The notes below the pieces were generated by a model. The model worked only from the letters and a program-made list of their open reading frames with translations. It was not told the DNA's origin and did no database searches. A stretch of DNA of 64,000 nucleotides from Zonotrichia leucophrys gambelii (lineage: Eukaryota > Chordata > Aves > Passeriformes > Passerellidae): contig NC_088171.1 in NCBI RefSeq assembly GCF_028769735.1, forward strand, positions 129,721,533-129,785,532. Reading direction: 5' to 3'. Shown here in pieces: positions 14,701-28,230 of the stretch (positions are counted from its first letter, which is position 1; each line of letters starts with the position of its first letter). A program made the translations under genes and the position numbers.

Positions 14701-17700
14701 ACTTCCCTCTGTCAAGCTCTGGTCATGCTCTTACTTCCCTGGGTAGCACTGCTGTTCCAAGGCTTCACATCTTTCTGGGTGGAAATTCAGTTCTGATGTT
14801 AGAAAGATGAGGATAAGTTAGAACTTCTGTCCTCATATTATAGTGTGAGAACAAGAATATATTCAGTTGGATTAGTGGCAAATTAAATACTGATTTTTGA
14901 AGGAGCAGTTTTTGGAGTTTTTTGTGTTTCATTAGGCTGTTGGGCTCATTGCCATAGACTTTCTTGGGTATTCACAGTGCTGAGAGAGAGATTTGGTATT
15001 TCTATGGATGGCAGTATAGAAGGTACTAGAACATACTGGCTGGGAGATAAATGTACTTTTTGAACCTGAAACCACTCTGACAAGTTAAAAGTTCATGTTT
15101 AGGGCCTGGGACCAATTGAGAATTTGTTGCACCTGTCATTTGCACAGTGGAGCCTTACATAGGCTGCAGACAGAATCCTGAACTCAAAATTGGGAGTGAC
15201 TTGTTATGATCTGGTGAACTTGGAGGGTAATCAGGAATGTTGATTTATTTAAATAACAACATGTGTTTTCTCATGGCTACTGAGATCTTGAAATGTAATA
15301 AAATTGTAATATCTTGTATGATTTATATTTGAGTAAAATATAGATTGGCCTTTAAAAATACAGATTGACCTCTTCCTATTGAAAGACCATGTCTTAGACA
15401 AAAGCTACATCCACTCGCTTTCAATCAAGTACCTGAGCACTTTCAACAGGGGTTTTTTTAGCATGATGTAGTTCATTCTGTAACTTGCAAATTTATGAAT
15501 TAGTAGACAGTTAGAAGTTTGCAGTTTCTTTTACAGAACATAATCAAATTAAGTAATTGCCTAAATAGTTTTTTGAAAATAAAATTGGGGATTACAGTAG
15601 TATATTACTGAAATCCTTTCAAGACTTATATTTCTGAATTAGTTTGAGTGATAATATAGCTGGTTTGGCCTTTTACATATTTATTTCTTGGTTAGGGAAG
15701 ATTGCTTCACTTTGGAGAAGCAAACCAAGGCCTTCAAGCTCTTAAAATCATTTTGTCATAACCTTTCCTTCTCAAGGTTTCAGCACTTTCCTGTTATAAT
15801 TTACAGAGTCAATACATTAACTTCTTTGAAATTGTTTTTGTCTGTTTTTTATCAAGTGTTTGACTTTCCTTCTAGCTACATATGTCTTTCCTTCAAGGAT
15901 GAGAAAAGTGTACTGTTGAATGGCATTAAATACCTCCAGGCTGCCATTACATACTGTATATTTTGCCAAGCAGAGGAAAATGTAAAGGGTCCTTCTCCAG
16001 TGATGTCAGTCCTGTGCAGGGTATTGTAAAGTGAGCAGGAGATAAAAGAGAGAAACAGTTGTTTGTACTGGCACAGTCTGTGGATATTTGGGACAGATGA
16101 TGGAGTTACATGTGAAGGAGCAAAAAACATGCTTTGTTTCTGTTCCAAATGGTGGTGGGATTTTAAAAGGTTTTTGAGGACAGCCCATGGTGATGAGCGG
16201 CCTGGTGTGCTACTTATATCAGAGTACAAGCAAAGGAGAGCAAGTTGTGGAGTTATTGTGGCTTAGTGCTTAGCAGCTCAGACAGAGGAGGCTGATCATT
16301 GCTGCCATCCCAGTCTGCCTGTCAGCTAAGACAAGTTCTCCTCTGCCCACTGTCAGCTTTTCTGTGCATTGTCTCTCTGAGAGTTTGGCAAGTCACATTA
16401 TCTGGCTGCTTCAAACATCTGCCTGTAAAATGAGTGATGCCTCCTTAAATGAGTGATGCCTCCTTTCTCTTTCTTCATGCTTTGTTTTTAGAATTTATAC
16501 TATATATGAAAAAAAGCACTTACACATGTGATAAGTGTATGATAGAAGGGAAATATTCTTGGTAGGTATTCATTTGGACTGGGGCTGCTACATCAAGTAA
16601 ACATCAAATAATTCCTCTTTTTAGGAGTTTGTTAGAAGCTCCAAGTGTAGTGTATCCAACTGTGTTTACAATACTTAGAACTGACACTATCTTTTATAAG
16701 TAAAATTAATACTTCACATTGTGAAACCAGGCGTTCAGGTTTTTTGTTATATTTCATTCAAAATGTAGTTGGTCTAAAGCAAAAAAACCCCCACCAAATA
16801 TTGTGAGAATATTTGAGAATCCAGAGGAAAGGTTTCCTAATGTTTAAAAATACAGTGCAACTGCTCTGAGAATGTTATAATGTCTGTATTTTGGATCAGA
16901 GGTTGGGGTGGGTTTTTTAAATTTTCTTCTGCTTTTATTTTCTTAGAGAAGCCTTGTTCCATCTTTATTTTATTTCTGTGAAAATTTGCAAGGAATAGCA
17001 AATTTTTAGAAAGTGGTTCTGAGCATTTTCTTGAAAGACTGATTGTTGTGGCACCAAAATTCTGATCATTTCACATAGAACTACACTTTTTCAGCCATGG
17101 TAGCAAGTGGTGAGGTACTTATATTTTGTATCAGAGACAAAGTGTGAGCTGTCTACCTTCAGTTCAAAGGATGTATAGGAAAACACGATGGGTAGAGGCA
17201 ACAAGAGGTAGAAGGAAAAAGGATAAGTGAAGAAGAGTAGGAAGAAAAGGTTGCATGAAGGAACTGAGGGTGATGTAGACTGTAAGAGCTGGTTTTAAAC
17301 CAAATCTCTCTTTTTATGACAGCTGTCCCTACTTCACAGTTTTGCTGTCAAACTAGATCACCCGCAAAAGAAAATTATAAAAGGAAAGAAGAGACTGTTT
17401 ACAGGTCCTTAACCCCTGCTAATTATTGACCAACATCTGGGGAGGAGGGATGGAAAGGTTTAAATTAAGCTTTGCCATGCACTGCCCTCTCAGCCACCAC
17501 CTTGTCTGTGTTTGCTGTTGCAGGAGCATGGGTTTATTTCACGGGGTTCTTCCTTTGAGATGTATTCCACAACCCCTAGTTCAAAGCATGCTGTAGCAGA
17601 CTGTGGTGTCCTTGAGAGAAGGCATTCTTCCAGGTTTGTTGTGCTCCTCAGAAACCCACTGGCCAGCGCTAATCAAATCTGTCACGGGGATAGGAGTTTC

Positions 17701-20700
17701 AAAGAGAAACTAATTCTAGTTAATGCTAGCTAAGTCTTGTCACTTGGTGTCTGCAAATTATTAAATTGCAGAAAATTCGTGTAAGAGAACCTTCTCATGT
17801 CCTGGCAACAGAAAAAATACTGTTGCATTTAAATCATTAGACAACAGCCACGTTATTTGGAGTGTGCTGGGATAGAAGCTTAAGATAGGGAATGCCAGAA
17901 CAAGGAGTCTGTGGCACCTCACTTGTAGAGTGTTTGTAGTATTGGGCAAGGCCCTTAGAGAATATTTAGGTGTTTTCCTATATGCCATCTTCAGACTTTC
18001 AGGTGTTGATCAGGTCATTGCTGTCAATGCTCAGTCTAAGTTTTGGACCTATACACTCCTATATTGGTGCAAAACAGCCTTAGAACTTTGGCAGCCCACA
18101 ACATCAGACTCTCATTTCAGGTGACAGCATTAGCTTTGGTGTTTGTTTCTCATTTTGCAAATTTGGAAAATAATCTTCCATTGCAGAATTTCTATGAAGG
18201 TTTCACAGGACTGCTTTGAAGATTGATTTGCTAATGATTTTGAAGCCTTCAGTCTGGTAAAAATTTCTTAAGGATTTGTGTGGTATTTGTGAATTCAGTG
18301 TTGTATAATGTTGTTATAAAGCAAAACATATACAACATGTAGATATGGAGCCTCATTTAGTATGGAAATGAGAAAAAGCTGTTGCTGGAATGAGGCCACT
18401 CCAGAAAAATCAGTATGTCTGTGTGATTCTACAGGAAGTTCAGAAGCTGGACACAGCCTTTTAAGATCTCCCCGTGGTCTGGAAATGACTGCTAGAGCAC
18501 TAAGTGGCATCCACAGAGGTTTTCCAGCTTCTCTTACTGCAGCTCACCTACCTGATGCTGTACTTCTCATTTTTGGGGTGCGAAGCAACTGCCCCCCTTA
18601 ATTTGTGTCTGTCTGTCCTGATAGTTGGATCTTTGTTGTGTACAGGGGAAGGGAAGTCCTGATGTCCCTGGAAACAGTGACAAGGATCAGGTATCACAAC
18701 CAGCCATCATAGGTGCTGAAACTGGACCAAAATTTGCATTGCCTTCCAGTGCACCAGCTACACTGTCAGTTGACTGGTTGGGGGGATGCTGAATTTAGTT
18801 TTTATGGAAACCTTGCTTTCTGGAGTCCTTGATTTTTGAGCATTCAAGTGTGCAATATTAAATGTCCTAATAGCTCTTAGTGTAGCTTTCTGTGCCTCTG
18901 TTACCTGAAGAGTATTTGATAATACTTTTCAATATTACTCTTCACTTATACTAATTTGATAATTTGTGTGTCACAAGCAGATAACTTATTTATTGGGAAA
19001 GGACTTCCTGGGGGGCAGAAGGAGGGTAAGATTTTGTCTTTTGTAATCACATAAGCAGTGGTGAGATGGCAATTGCTTTCACTTTGCCAGGTGTGTAGAA
19101 CTTCCATGTACTAGAATTAAGTATACTGTAGGAAACAGTTCTATATGAAAAACTGAGTTGTTTAACACAAAGGTTTTGCTGGCCTTGTTGCTAGAAAAAG
19201 ACTTGGTAGCTCAGTTTTTTTTGGTGGATCTCAATACTGTAGACAAACATGAAAGGACTAGAAAAAGTGGTTTTAGTAAGGTAGAAAATCGAAGTAGAAA
19301 CCAGAGGTGTCAGAAATACTGAAACGTGGACATGATCCAAACCTCTATAATAATTTCCTTCTTTGTTATCAGGCCAAACTTAAGGAAGGAGTAGGTGACA
19401 CACAATTACTCTACACCATTAAGTACTTGATAAGGAGAGAGCAGTTTCTGGACCCTTGTGGGTTTTCTTTTACTGCCCTGAGAACAATTTGTGTTACATC
19501 CTCCTCCTCTTTCCCTTCTTTCAGTAATTTGAGGTGAGGCCAGATTAGTGAACAAGCAATACTGCATCTATGTGTCAATTGTATAGAATTCTGCTTTCTA
19601 TAGTAGGTTGACTTTCACTCCACACATTTCATATTTCTTTTCTCTTTCTCATTTTTCTTCTCTCCCCTTCTGTCTCAGCAGAACAGTCTTGTAGGATTGG
19701 GCTTCAGAGACAACTATGTTACTGGACATTTGGAGAGTAAGGAGAGAGGGACCAAGACAGGGAAACCTGTGAAGTTTTAGTAGTGCTTTGCTCTTCCATT
19801 GAAAAGCTGCAAATGCAGCTGAAGGTGCTGGAACTTCTCTAATGGGGAAGTGTGGGCAGATACAAACTACCACAGTTATATCAAAACCGAAATTTAAACT
19901 AAATGGTGTGTTTTAGTGTAGCTGTTATCTTCCCAGAAAGGAACAATCAGCCTGACCAGAAGGTATTTAAAAAGGCTGCTCTCAGCATACATTTAATTTT
20001 AGGTTAAGGCTTGCTAGTATAAGTAAATAATATAAGTCTTGTGAGTTGTAACAATCCCTGTTCGGGCACAGTGTTGTGCCATGTAAGTTGACCTGGCATA
20101 TTGTTCTTCTAGTTAATTTGCATTTATCATTCATAATCTCTACCTGTACTGATGTTTGAATCCTTTTTAATATGCCCTGACCTTTCAGCTTCCTTAGGTT
20201 CCATCACACCACTCTCACAGTTGTACCACTGTGATAACTGCAAGGTGACAACAGATTTGCTCTGCAGAGGAGGGATCTTTAATAATACTGGCTAAAACTG
20301 CAGCAGAGTACTTCTGTAGTTGCACACAACTTGAAGAGAGTGAGGAATCATTTATGTTCTTTCATACAGTATTTGATAATTTTCTGTCCCTGGAATTATT
20401 TGAGGATTAGTAGGATTGCAAATCAGAAAGGTCAGAAATAAGGACAGAAAGTGAATTGTTCATAATCATAAAAGATGTGAGCATGAAAGAAGTGAATGAC
20501 GGAACAGCTAAAAGAACTTCAGAATTAATTTCTGAATAACTGAATAACTTTTCTGTTACAGCTTTTTTTTTTTAGTGCAATCTTGAGTAATTGTTTAGGA
20601 AATAGAATAAGCTCCCCTTACTGAAAACACAGTATACCAGAAATGGTAAAGAAACTGCATTTTTTTCAGAATAGAATTTGTTATCTACTTCACTCATAGA

Positions 20701-22379
20701 CCTGAAGCTTTTAAATAACTATTAAATCATTAAAGGTCCTGTTTTATCAACTTACTTAAGTTAAAATCATCTGATTTAAATGTCTCACTTGTAGACCACT
20801 AGAACTCTTTTGACATTTTATATGCCTTATTTCTCAGGTGGAGACACTGAAAAAGTTAATCCTACAATGCAAACAGATGTGCAACCAACATTTTTGTAGG
20901 GGACTTTGGTTCCTCAGTAACAGTGATTGCGCTTGTTTTATTCTCTGTTCTGGCACTGGTGCACAGTATGATTCATTTTTGTCTCCTGCTAGCTTTAGCA
21001 AGGAAACCACACACATACTGCAATGTAACAAGGCTAGAGAGTACATTTCAGACTGAATATGAAACAATCATCGAGAATATTTATTTGCTCAGTTGAAGTT
21101 TCACCCTGCATTATAAAGCAGACTTGCAGAAAAAAACCCCCTCTTGCACAGATGTGTTTCACATTTGCTGTAGGCACTTCTGTGCTGCCTGAAGAATGGA
21201 GCTGGTCGAAACATTCTATTCTGAAATCCTAAATACTTTCAGAGTTTGTTTATTCTTGCTGTTTCTTCCTCTCCACCCACCCTGAGAAAACATACCACAT
21301 TTTAAAATTTGTTTCAATGGCCAAAAGAAAGGTCTGGGTTCAGACTAGAGCTTAGGAGTTACACCTGTGTAGTAATCCTTACAGCTGAGGGGAAGAAAGC
21401 TGTGATATCCAGATTTGATACCCAGATTTTCTAAAGAGCAGCTGGTATCATGTCCAGGTATTTTGTATTGATCTAGTCTTGCTGTAAGATAGCAAATACA
21501 AGTACAGGTTTGTCCTGATCACAGTGCACTGAGTTGGAACGGGATAGTAAGCTACAGTTAACTCAGTAATGGTTGGTAGTGTCACCAGGTTTTCTAGAGG
21601 CAGATGTAACCCTTTGTGAATATGAAACTCAAAGCTCTTTGTGTTTGGTTTTTGTTTAAATGTCAACATGTTCTCTAGTTTGTCTGGTGTCTCTGTCAGA
21701 CGCTCAGTTTGCTTCCCAAGATGATTTCCATTAACAAACAGACTCATGTCAGGAGCCGTGGAAGCTAAGTGTCATTATCTTTGAGAGTTCAATGCAGGTT
21801 TATAAAATCCATATTATTAATCTGTTTCAGATTGCGGTCCTCAGTGAGGGTTCTTCTGTTTCATCTAGCACCTGCTGGATGTCAGGTAGAAGCTCTGACT
21901 GAAGTGAGGAGCTTTTTATATGGGGTAGCTGAGAGTAAGGCATGAAGATGGTTGCAAGGTCATTTTGCTTACAGACTCGAGTGTGAGGATCTGTGACATG
22001 AGCCATCACACTTGTGGTGGTGGTGGTTTTGTGTAGCTTGCTGAGAGTGAATGCTGCATTTCTGAGTGAAGAGTGAGAATGTTACTGGTGTTGGATTGGT
22101 GCAAAGGGGAGCCCTGGTCACTGTAAAAAAAAAAAAAGGCAACAAAACAATAGGGGGGACCTCTGAGTTATTTTAAATATCTTTTTAGTATTATTGTTCA
22201 CTCCCCAGGCAACCAGTGTGAGGTATTCTGCCACCACCACGGACCAGTGTCTGCAGGCAATTTCAGCAATCACTTAGTCTTCAGCAATCCGCAGAGTGTA
22301 CAAACTGTTAGCTTTGGCTCTGCTTTCTGCTTCTAGAATAATTCAAATATTTCTTACTTGAGGCATCTGGTTTGTTTTT
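11761..22379. other. gene-free DNA upstream of the CpG island
   Basis: No coding exon can be supported. Visible items are AT-rich stretches (for example 12,790-12,840), a 19-bp tandem duplication at 16,428, a purine-rich patch near 17,185-17,270, an exon-like splice-site pair at 19,679-19,736 (see findings), and an A13 run at 22,125-22,137. I regard it as the proximal upstream region of RNF19A, possibly with regulatory elements that cannot be identified from one sequence. Confidence 0.55.
16428..16465. repeat. 19-bp perfect tandem duplication
   Basis: The unit AAATGAGTGATGCCTCCTT occurs twice head to tail (16428-16446 and 16447-16465) without mismatch. Two identical copies suggest a recent slippage or end-joining duplication. 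It does not lie in a gene I can recognise. Confidence 0.9.
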
Positions 22380-22389
22380 GGAAGGTGGA

Positions 22390-22860
22390 GAGGAAGGCAG
22401 ATGCGCTGCCGTCTGCCCTCGTTTGGTCCGGGCCAGGCGGGGTGGCCCGAAGGACAAGGTGTGCCCGGCCGGGGGCCGCTGCTGCCTTCGGGGCCGCGCC
22501 CCTGCCCCGCCGGCTCTGGGCTCTGCGGCCGCGCGGCCTTCGGCTCCCGCTGCACGGCTTTGTTCCCCTCCTGCCTCTGCTCGGCTCACAGAATTTACCT
22601 GAAGCCTGCACAGCGAGCCGGTCACATGGACAGACCGTGCCAGATACAGCTCGGGCTGAAAAACTGAATTTGTCCTCCCTCTCTTGCTGCTCTTTTGCAT
22701 TCTGTTGCGAAGCATGAGCGCGAGCTCGGAGTTCTGCAGCACAAGGGAGAATGGATGTAACTGTTTCTAAAGCGGCTGCTGGCCAGGGAGCTCTGACGTC
22801 AGGCAAGCCGGCACCGAGGCGGGCTGGGATGGAAACACTGCTTGGGGTGGCACTGCGAAC
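22390..22860. promoter_or_regulatory. CpG island, candidate RNF19A promoter
   Basis: The GC content rises abruptly here. Between about 22,400 and 22,560 I count 21 CpG dinucleotides in roughly 160 bases, while surrounding kilobases have almost none. It contains GC-box-like runs and a perfect palindromic cAMP-response element, TGACGTCA, at 22,794-22,801. Unmethylated CpG islands mark most vertebrate housekeeping promoters. The first RNF19A coding exon begins with a splice acceptor at 34,899/34,900, so an untranslated first exon must lie upstream, and this is the only strong island in the window. No TATA box, initiator or first-exon donor could be fixed. Overlapping long open frames on both strands here are a by-product of GC richness. 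Confidence 0.6.
22794..22801. promoter_or_regulatory. consensus CRE palindrome (CREB/ATF site)
   Basis: The eight bases TGACGTCA match the full cAMP-response element, the palindromic binding site of CREB/ATF bZIP dimers. It sits at the 3' edge of the CpG island, a usual place for functional CREs near transcription starts. Function is inferred from the motif and position only. Confidence 0.6.
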
Positions 22861-25800
22861 CGTCCTTGGGGCCTGCTACTCCCTCCGTGGCCTTTGTGGG
22901 TAGAAAATGTACTTGATAAACTATGTTTACACCATTTGTTTATTACAGGCATTTCAGAATATTCTGTAAATATTTGTGCCTGACACTATTGGCTGGAAGG
23001 ATATTGCTTTTAGCTCTTTGAACTGCAATTACAGTAAGAGTTCTTTGCTGGTGTTTCAAGTGAAGATATTCTTTAGAGGCAAACTAAATATATTGCTCAA
23101 GGATTTCCCTCCCCCCCCCCCCCAATGTTAACACTAGGTTTAGATAAGCAAAAATAAATTAAATCAGTAATCAGCTACGACAGTTTGAAATTCTTAATGG
23201 TTAACTTGCAAGTAGAAAGAAAACAAGGACTCAAAGACACTGTGAATTTAAGAGCCACCAGAGAAACTGGCATTTTAGATTTAAGATGAGCAGAGATTTG
23301 ACTTTTGTTATTGTTGACTAAACAAATATCTATGACCTGAAAATAAATATGAAAGCCTTTGTGTTATATTCAGTTTAAGGTACTTGTTTCATCTAAAATT
23401 TATCTGGCTGCAGACAGCTCAGGAAAGCTATATTTAAGGCCATCAGAACAGAATGGAGCAGTGGATGCCACTGTGACAGGATTCAGAGTCAAGCTGTAGG
23501 GTTGCAGCTGAATTTAAAAATAAACAAGAAGCTTTTGTGTTTGCAAATTGTTTGTGCTGCTTTTTAAAGGAAGAAATCTCAGCACTTGAGGACTGGATCT
23601 CAGGTTTAGGCTAACAGGTACTCATGGTTAGAGGCAGCATCTTCTGTACTAATTCAGTTTACCAAATCTGATGTTTCTGTGGTCTAGGAAGCTTTTAAAT
23701 CTGACTTAAGGTGTTGGGTTTTTTTAGACATCTACTAAAAAGGGTACAGTTGAAGGCATATTACCAGTGTTACTATTAAAAACCACAAAGCATGGTTTTA
23801 CCTCAGAACCTGAAATAAAACAGGTTTGTTTGGAGGCTATAATTAGGAAGTGTTTAGCTGTTCTAAATAATGGACAAAATAAGCACAGTAGCTTTTCTAT
23901 GAATTGCATTATGCTTGCTTCATATTTTCTGCCTGTAACTGCTGGAAATAGGTAATGTGTCACAGTCTGTTGCATGAAGGGGCCCAGCTAATGATGTTTC
24001 TATAATTATGTGGAAAGAGCTGTTTAAGATGATGCTTTTGAAGGAAAAAAGTAACATTCAACACAGAAAAAGTACGTGAGTTTGAATGTGAGAATGCGAG
24101 CGGGTGAGTGGAAAGGAAAAAGCTTTGCTTTTCAAAAGCATGAGGGCAAGGGAGTTGTATTTCAGAAATACTCACTGTGTTGTGAGGCCTGGCAGTGGAG
24201 GTGTAATTCACTAATTAACAAGTAACAGAGCAAGTAGAATAGTGCAGCTCTTGACACACACTCATTTGTCACTGAGCACAAAAAACTGCTGTAGCATCCT
24301 CAGTTGGCAGAGGAACATCACTGTAGGTCTTCTGCAGGTCTTTTTTGACGTTGTATTCTGTTGCTAAATGTGTGAAACATAGCAGGAAAACTCTGAGTAT
24401 TTATTTTTTAAAATTTGGTGTGAAGCTTTCTGACCATCCTGAATGTGGCAGCACAGTCAGGGTCTTGTCAGCACTTTGTGAGCCAGTGTGTCACCTGACA
24501 CAAGGCTAATGCAGTGGTGTGCAGGGGATTCACAAACTCCCCTGTGTTGATTCATGCTTGGACACCATTAAGGCAATAACGCCTAAGAAAGTTTCACAAG
24601 ATTCAGTCTTTAAAGCCATGAGTGGGTGTGTTTGTGATGACTTTTCTACCCATTTTATGCAGCAGTTGTTTTGCATAGAGAAACTCTGCTTACTCCTCAG
24701 TCTGTGTTGATGTCAGTGAAAAATATTTGGAAAAACTCTCATCAACCTGGCTAAATCCTGCTGTGTGCTGACAGAGCATATCTTCTGGCATAGTGTGATG
24801 TTGCTGTAGGTGGGATAATTGTGCTGGCAGAATAACTCCTCCTATTGGCATGTATTGTATTTCCAGCATAGGTACAGCATCAGATGTACTTTAAATTACT
24901 GGCATTCAGCTCTTTCTTGCTTTGTGCTTTCAAAGTAGTGTTTACACTATTTACAGTGCTAGTGGAGTCTGCCTGTAAATGCTGCTGGATCATTCCCCTT
25001 CTCCTGCGCTGAATGGGCTCTGTCTTTTCAACCTGGTGGTTTTTATTTATTTATTTTCAGCTGGACTAGAATAATCTTTTCCATTAATTTTTTTTTTCCA
25101 AAGACACATCAGTAAGATTCAAATTTTCACCTAGTGTAGTCATAAGCAAAGATCTGTGGCTAGTCCGTTGTCTTTGCCTTCCTTTTATAATGTTCTCCCT
25201 TCATTTTACATTAAGTTCAGCTGTGAGATAAGTTTCATGGTACTTCTGCCATTTCCTGACGCCAATGGTTTTTCTGGAGGCAGCGAGTTTCCTGTCTGGA
25301 AGCTACAGGCAGTGTTTCTGGCAGGATGGAGTGTTTTTGTTTCCCTGGCTAGACCTTTCCCTGTCTTTGTTTTTGTCTCTTTTCTCTCAGTTGTTCTTTC
25401 TTTCCCTTTTTTTTTTTTTTTTTTTTTGTTAATCTTGGGCTGTATTTGATGTTGCAGCAGTTAATTTAGAACTATTATTGCAAAAAACTGACATGGTGAT
25501 TTGAAGTATATCCATGCAGGATTTTTCAGTTAATATACTTGGCAGAATAAATTAATAAGTCAGGCTGCAGGAGAATTTGAATGTGTTTTGCTAGGTTTTG
25601 ACCTAATCTCACATCTTGAGTGAACAGGAGCTGTTGGTTAGGCTGGTGCAACTTTGTACCTGACCTGAGGGCAGTTTCACAAGTTGTGGCATTAGCCATA
25701 ACAGAGTTCAGAAAACTCTGTCATAGTTTCTGTCTGTATCCCTGACTTGCTGCTGCTAGAATAGACAGGCATGGATTATTCACTCAGTCATCCAAGCTTT

Positions 25801-28230
25801 TCTGAAAGTTTTCTATTTAATTATATTTACCAAAAGTATTAATTCTCTGTAACGAGATAGCCAAGAAGACCAAAACAGGGCAGTTGCTCAGTTCTCAAGG
25901 GCTGAGATACTGGCAAAGTAAGTTACTGTGAGTTGTCACTGTGACTTCAGAAACTGACCAAGTTCTTATCCCCGTGGTAAGGTCTTGTTAGTCAGTCTAA
26001 CCTGATGTCTTACCTGGACAGCCTAACCTGGAAGAATTCAAAACTCTTACTAACTTTTTAGCAATTCTAAATCCCTTTTAATTAGTTTACTTTAAAAGTT
26101 TTATGCAAAGTATATCTGTATATATGCGGGGGGGGGTTAAATGGTAAAATAGCACCAAATGTTTAATCAAGTAATCCATTAATAGCTCCCAGGATTTCTT
26201 AGTTGGAGGCAAAGCTATTTCAAGATTGGGGGGGGAGGAGGATATTGATGTTTGTGAATTGTTTTTCTATATTTTTTCTTTGTCTCCCTTGCCTCCAAAA
26301 TAGAGGTTGATTATGCCAGAGATAAAACAGAGCGGGGAGATGCTGCCAGTCAGACAGTCAATAATATCTTCCCTCAGTGCAGGACAGAAACTCTGGCTCT
26401 TGCTGAATTTAAAAATCATTAGGAGCCAGGAGCTGCAATCTGTAACCTCTTATATATCCCCTCAAGCTGCTGTCTCTGGTATGCTGTTCAAATTCTGTTT
26501 GTGTGCTCTCTGCGGTACTCCTGTTCATGGTTCCAGATCCCTCTACTGCAATATTTGTCCCATCTCATTTCTTGCTATGCTTTATTTCATTTGTTTTTGT
26601 AGTGGGGCAAACTTGTAAGCCTGCTTGAAAACAAAAGCTTGTCAGAATTCAGTATGTAGCCATAACTGTTTGACCAGGCAAAATTACCGGCCTGAAATTA
26701 AATCTGCTTATTCTGGAAATCTGTTGGTATTGGTTATTTTCATTTTGGAACATTTTCTGTAGGAATGATCTCAGCATTCAAGAGTGTTGCAATGTTTTCC
26801 ACTTGCAGGGATGGTGACACTGCAGGAAACAAAAACTGTCTTTTGTTATTTCACTGGTGTATGTCTTTAATTATTTTGCAATGTATAGCGTAGAATAAAA
26901 AGCAACTGCAGGAATGAAAGTATTAATACAGATAGATTAAACCTCTTTTTTTGGCACATAGTAGACGCAGCTTGTGCAGTTTTTAAATCCCTTAGTGTTC
27001 TACTTTTCAGACCACTAGCTAGTAAAATATTTTAGAACAATACTTATTTCTATGTATCTGTATCTATATATAGATATATAAATATCTCCACAACATTCAG
27101 AAGTGAACATACATGCCCATCATTGCGCTGAGAGAACACATTCAGTTACTTTTGCAAGAAAAGCATAGTGTGAGGACTCTAATGATTAAAGGATTAAAGT
27201 AGTTAAACATTTGGTGATTTTTGTTTTGCTTCCTTCTTGGTTTTGTTGTGTTTTTTTCCCTTCAGTGTTTCCAAGCCTTTGGTTTCCTCTTGGCCGAGTT
27301 TGGTGTACATTTGTTTGCAGAAGGCACCACAGTGCACAAGAGAAGCTTTTGACACGCAAGCGAATGCGTGGTTGAACTAAGATTGCTCTGCTGAGTTAGA
27401 TAAGGGAAAATTGCAAATAGTCTTACTGGCAACAGACACAGGCCTGCAGATACACAAATAGAAAGCATCTCTCCACTGAGTTCTTAGCTTTGGTTGACCA
27501 CTGCACACAACATACCCAGATTTAATGCTGCTGACTTGGAAAATTAATGTTTTTAGAATTTAAGGAATTCTTTCCCTTTTGCCACCAGACCGAGGGAGGC
27601 ACTTTGGGTGTACTCTCTTCTTTACAGGCATTATCTGCAAGAGGAACAGCTTTGCCAATCATTTGTTCAGAGACTTTCAGAATGAGCTGAGCAGCTTGCG
27701 AGATTTCCTTTCCTAATAGCAGCTGTCATGGACACATGATACAGGATGTATTGCTCATAAATTTCTAAGGAAGAAGCATAACTTTTTTTTTTTTTTTTTA
27801 ATAAGCTGTTGAAGATTTTTCTAGCTGTCAGGGTTAGTTTGTCATGTGCTACATACCATTGTGAATTTTAAAACAGAACATTGTATATCAGTTCACTTTT
27901 GACAGTTCTGTAGGCTTCTCTGTATTTTAAATACTGTCAATCTTTTGATTTTCATGCCCGGTCAGTCTGACTCTCTCAGTCCTTGAGCCCGAGTGGGTTC
28001 ATAGTCAGTCTGTTTGTGTCATTGTTTTACAAACAATATTGCTTTGTTCTGTAAGGGAAAATAGAATTTCCAGATAATTGACACAGGACCTTAAGGAAAA
28101 ATAAAGTGCAGTCAGAACAAACTGAGACATGGTAACAGTGCAGTAGAGATAATTTAATCTCTGCCTCACAAATGCTTTTCTCTTAATTTTGTATAATAGT
28201 ATCCACGAATATCAGGGGTTTTTAATAACA
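22861..28230 (+). other. putative first intron of RNF19A, 5' part
   Basis: No exon could be supported. If the CpG island is the promoter, this is intron. It contains homopolymer tracts: C13 at 23,111-23,123, T21 at 25,407-25,427, G9 at 26,128-26,136, G8 at 26,228-26,235 and T17 at 27,783-27,799. There is also an AT-dinucleotide patch near 27,062-27,083. Open frames here are short and lack recognisable motifs. Confidence 0.5.
25407..25427. repeat. T21 homopolymer tract
   Basis: An uninterrupted run of 21 T lies at the end of a longer pyrimidine-rich stretch (about 25,365-25,427). It could be a simple slippage tract or the tail of an old minus-strand retroposon. No retroposon body is recognisable beside it, and the length may be affected by sequencing error. 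Confidence 0.85.

Noticed and set aside
15688..16029. 113-codon plus-strand open frame with an equally long antisense frame
   Set aside because: Both strands are open and neither resembles a known protein. It is most likely chance.
22308..22806. Overlapping open frames of 60-150 codons on both strands in the CpG island
   Set aside because: GC-rich DNA lacks stop codons by chance. The predicted peptides are Arg/Ala/Gly-rich, overlap in several frames and show no domain.
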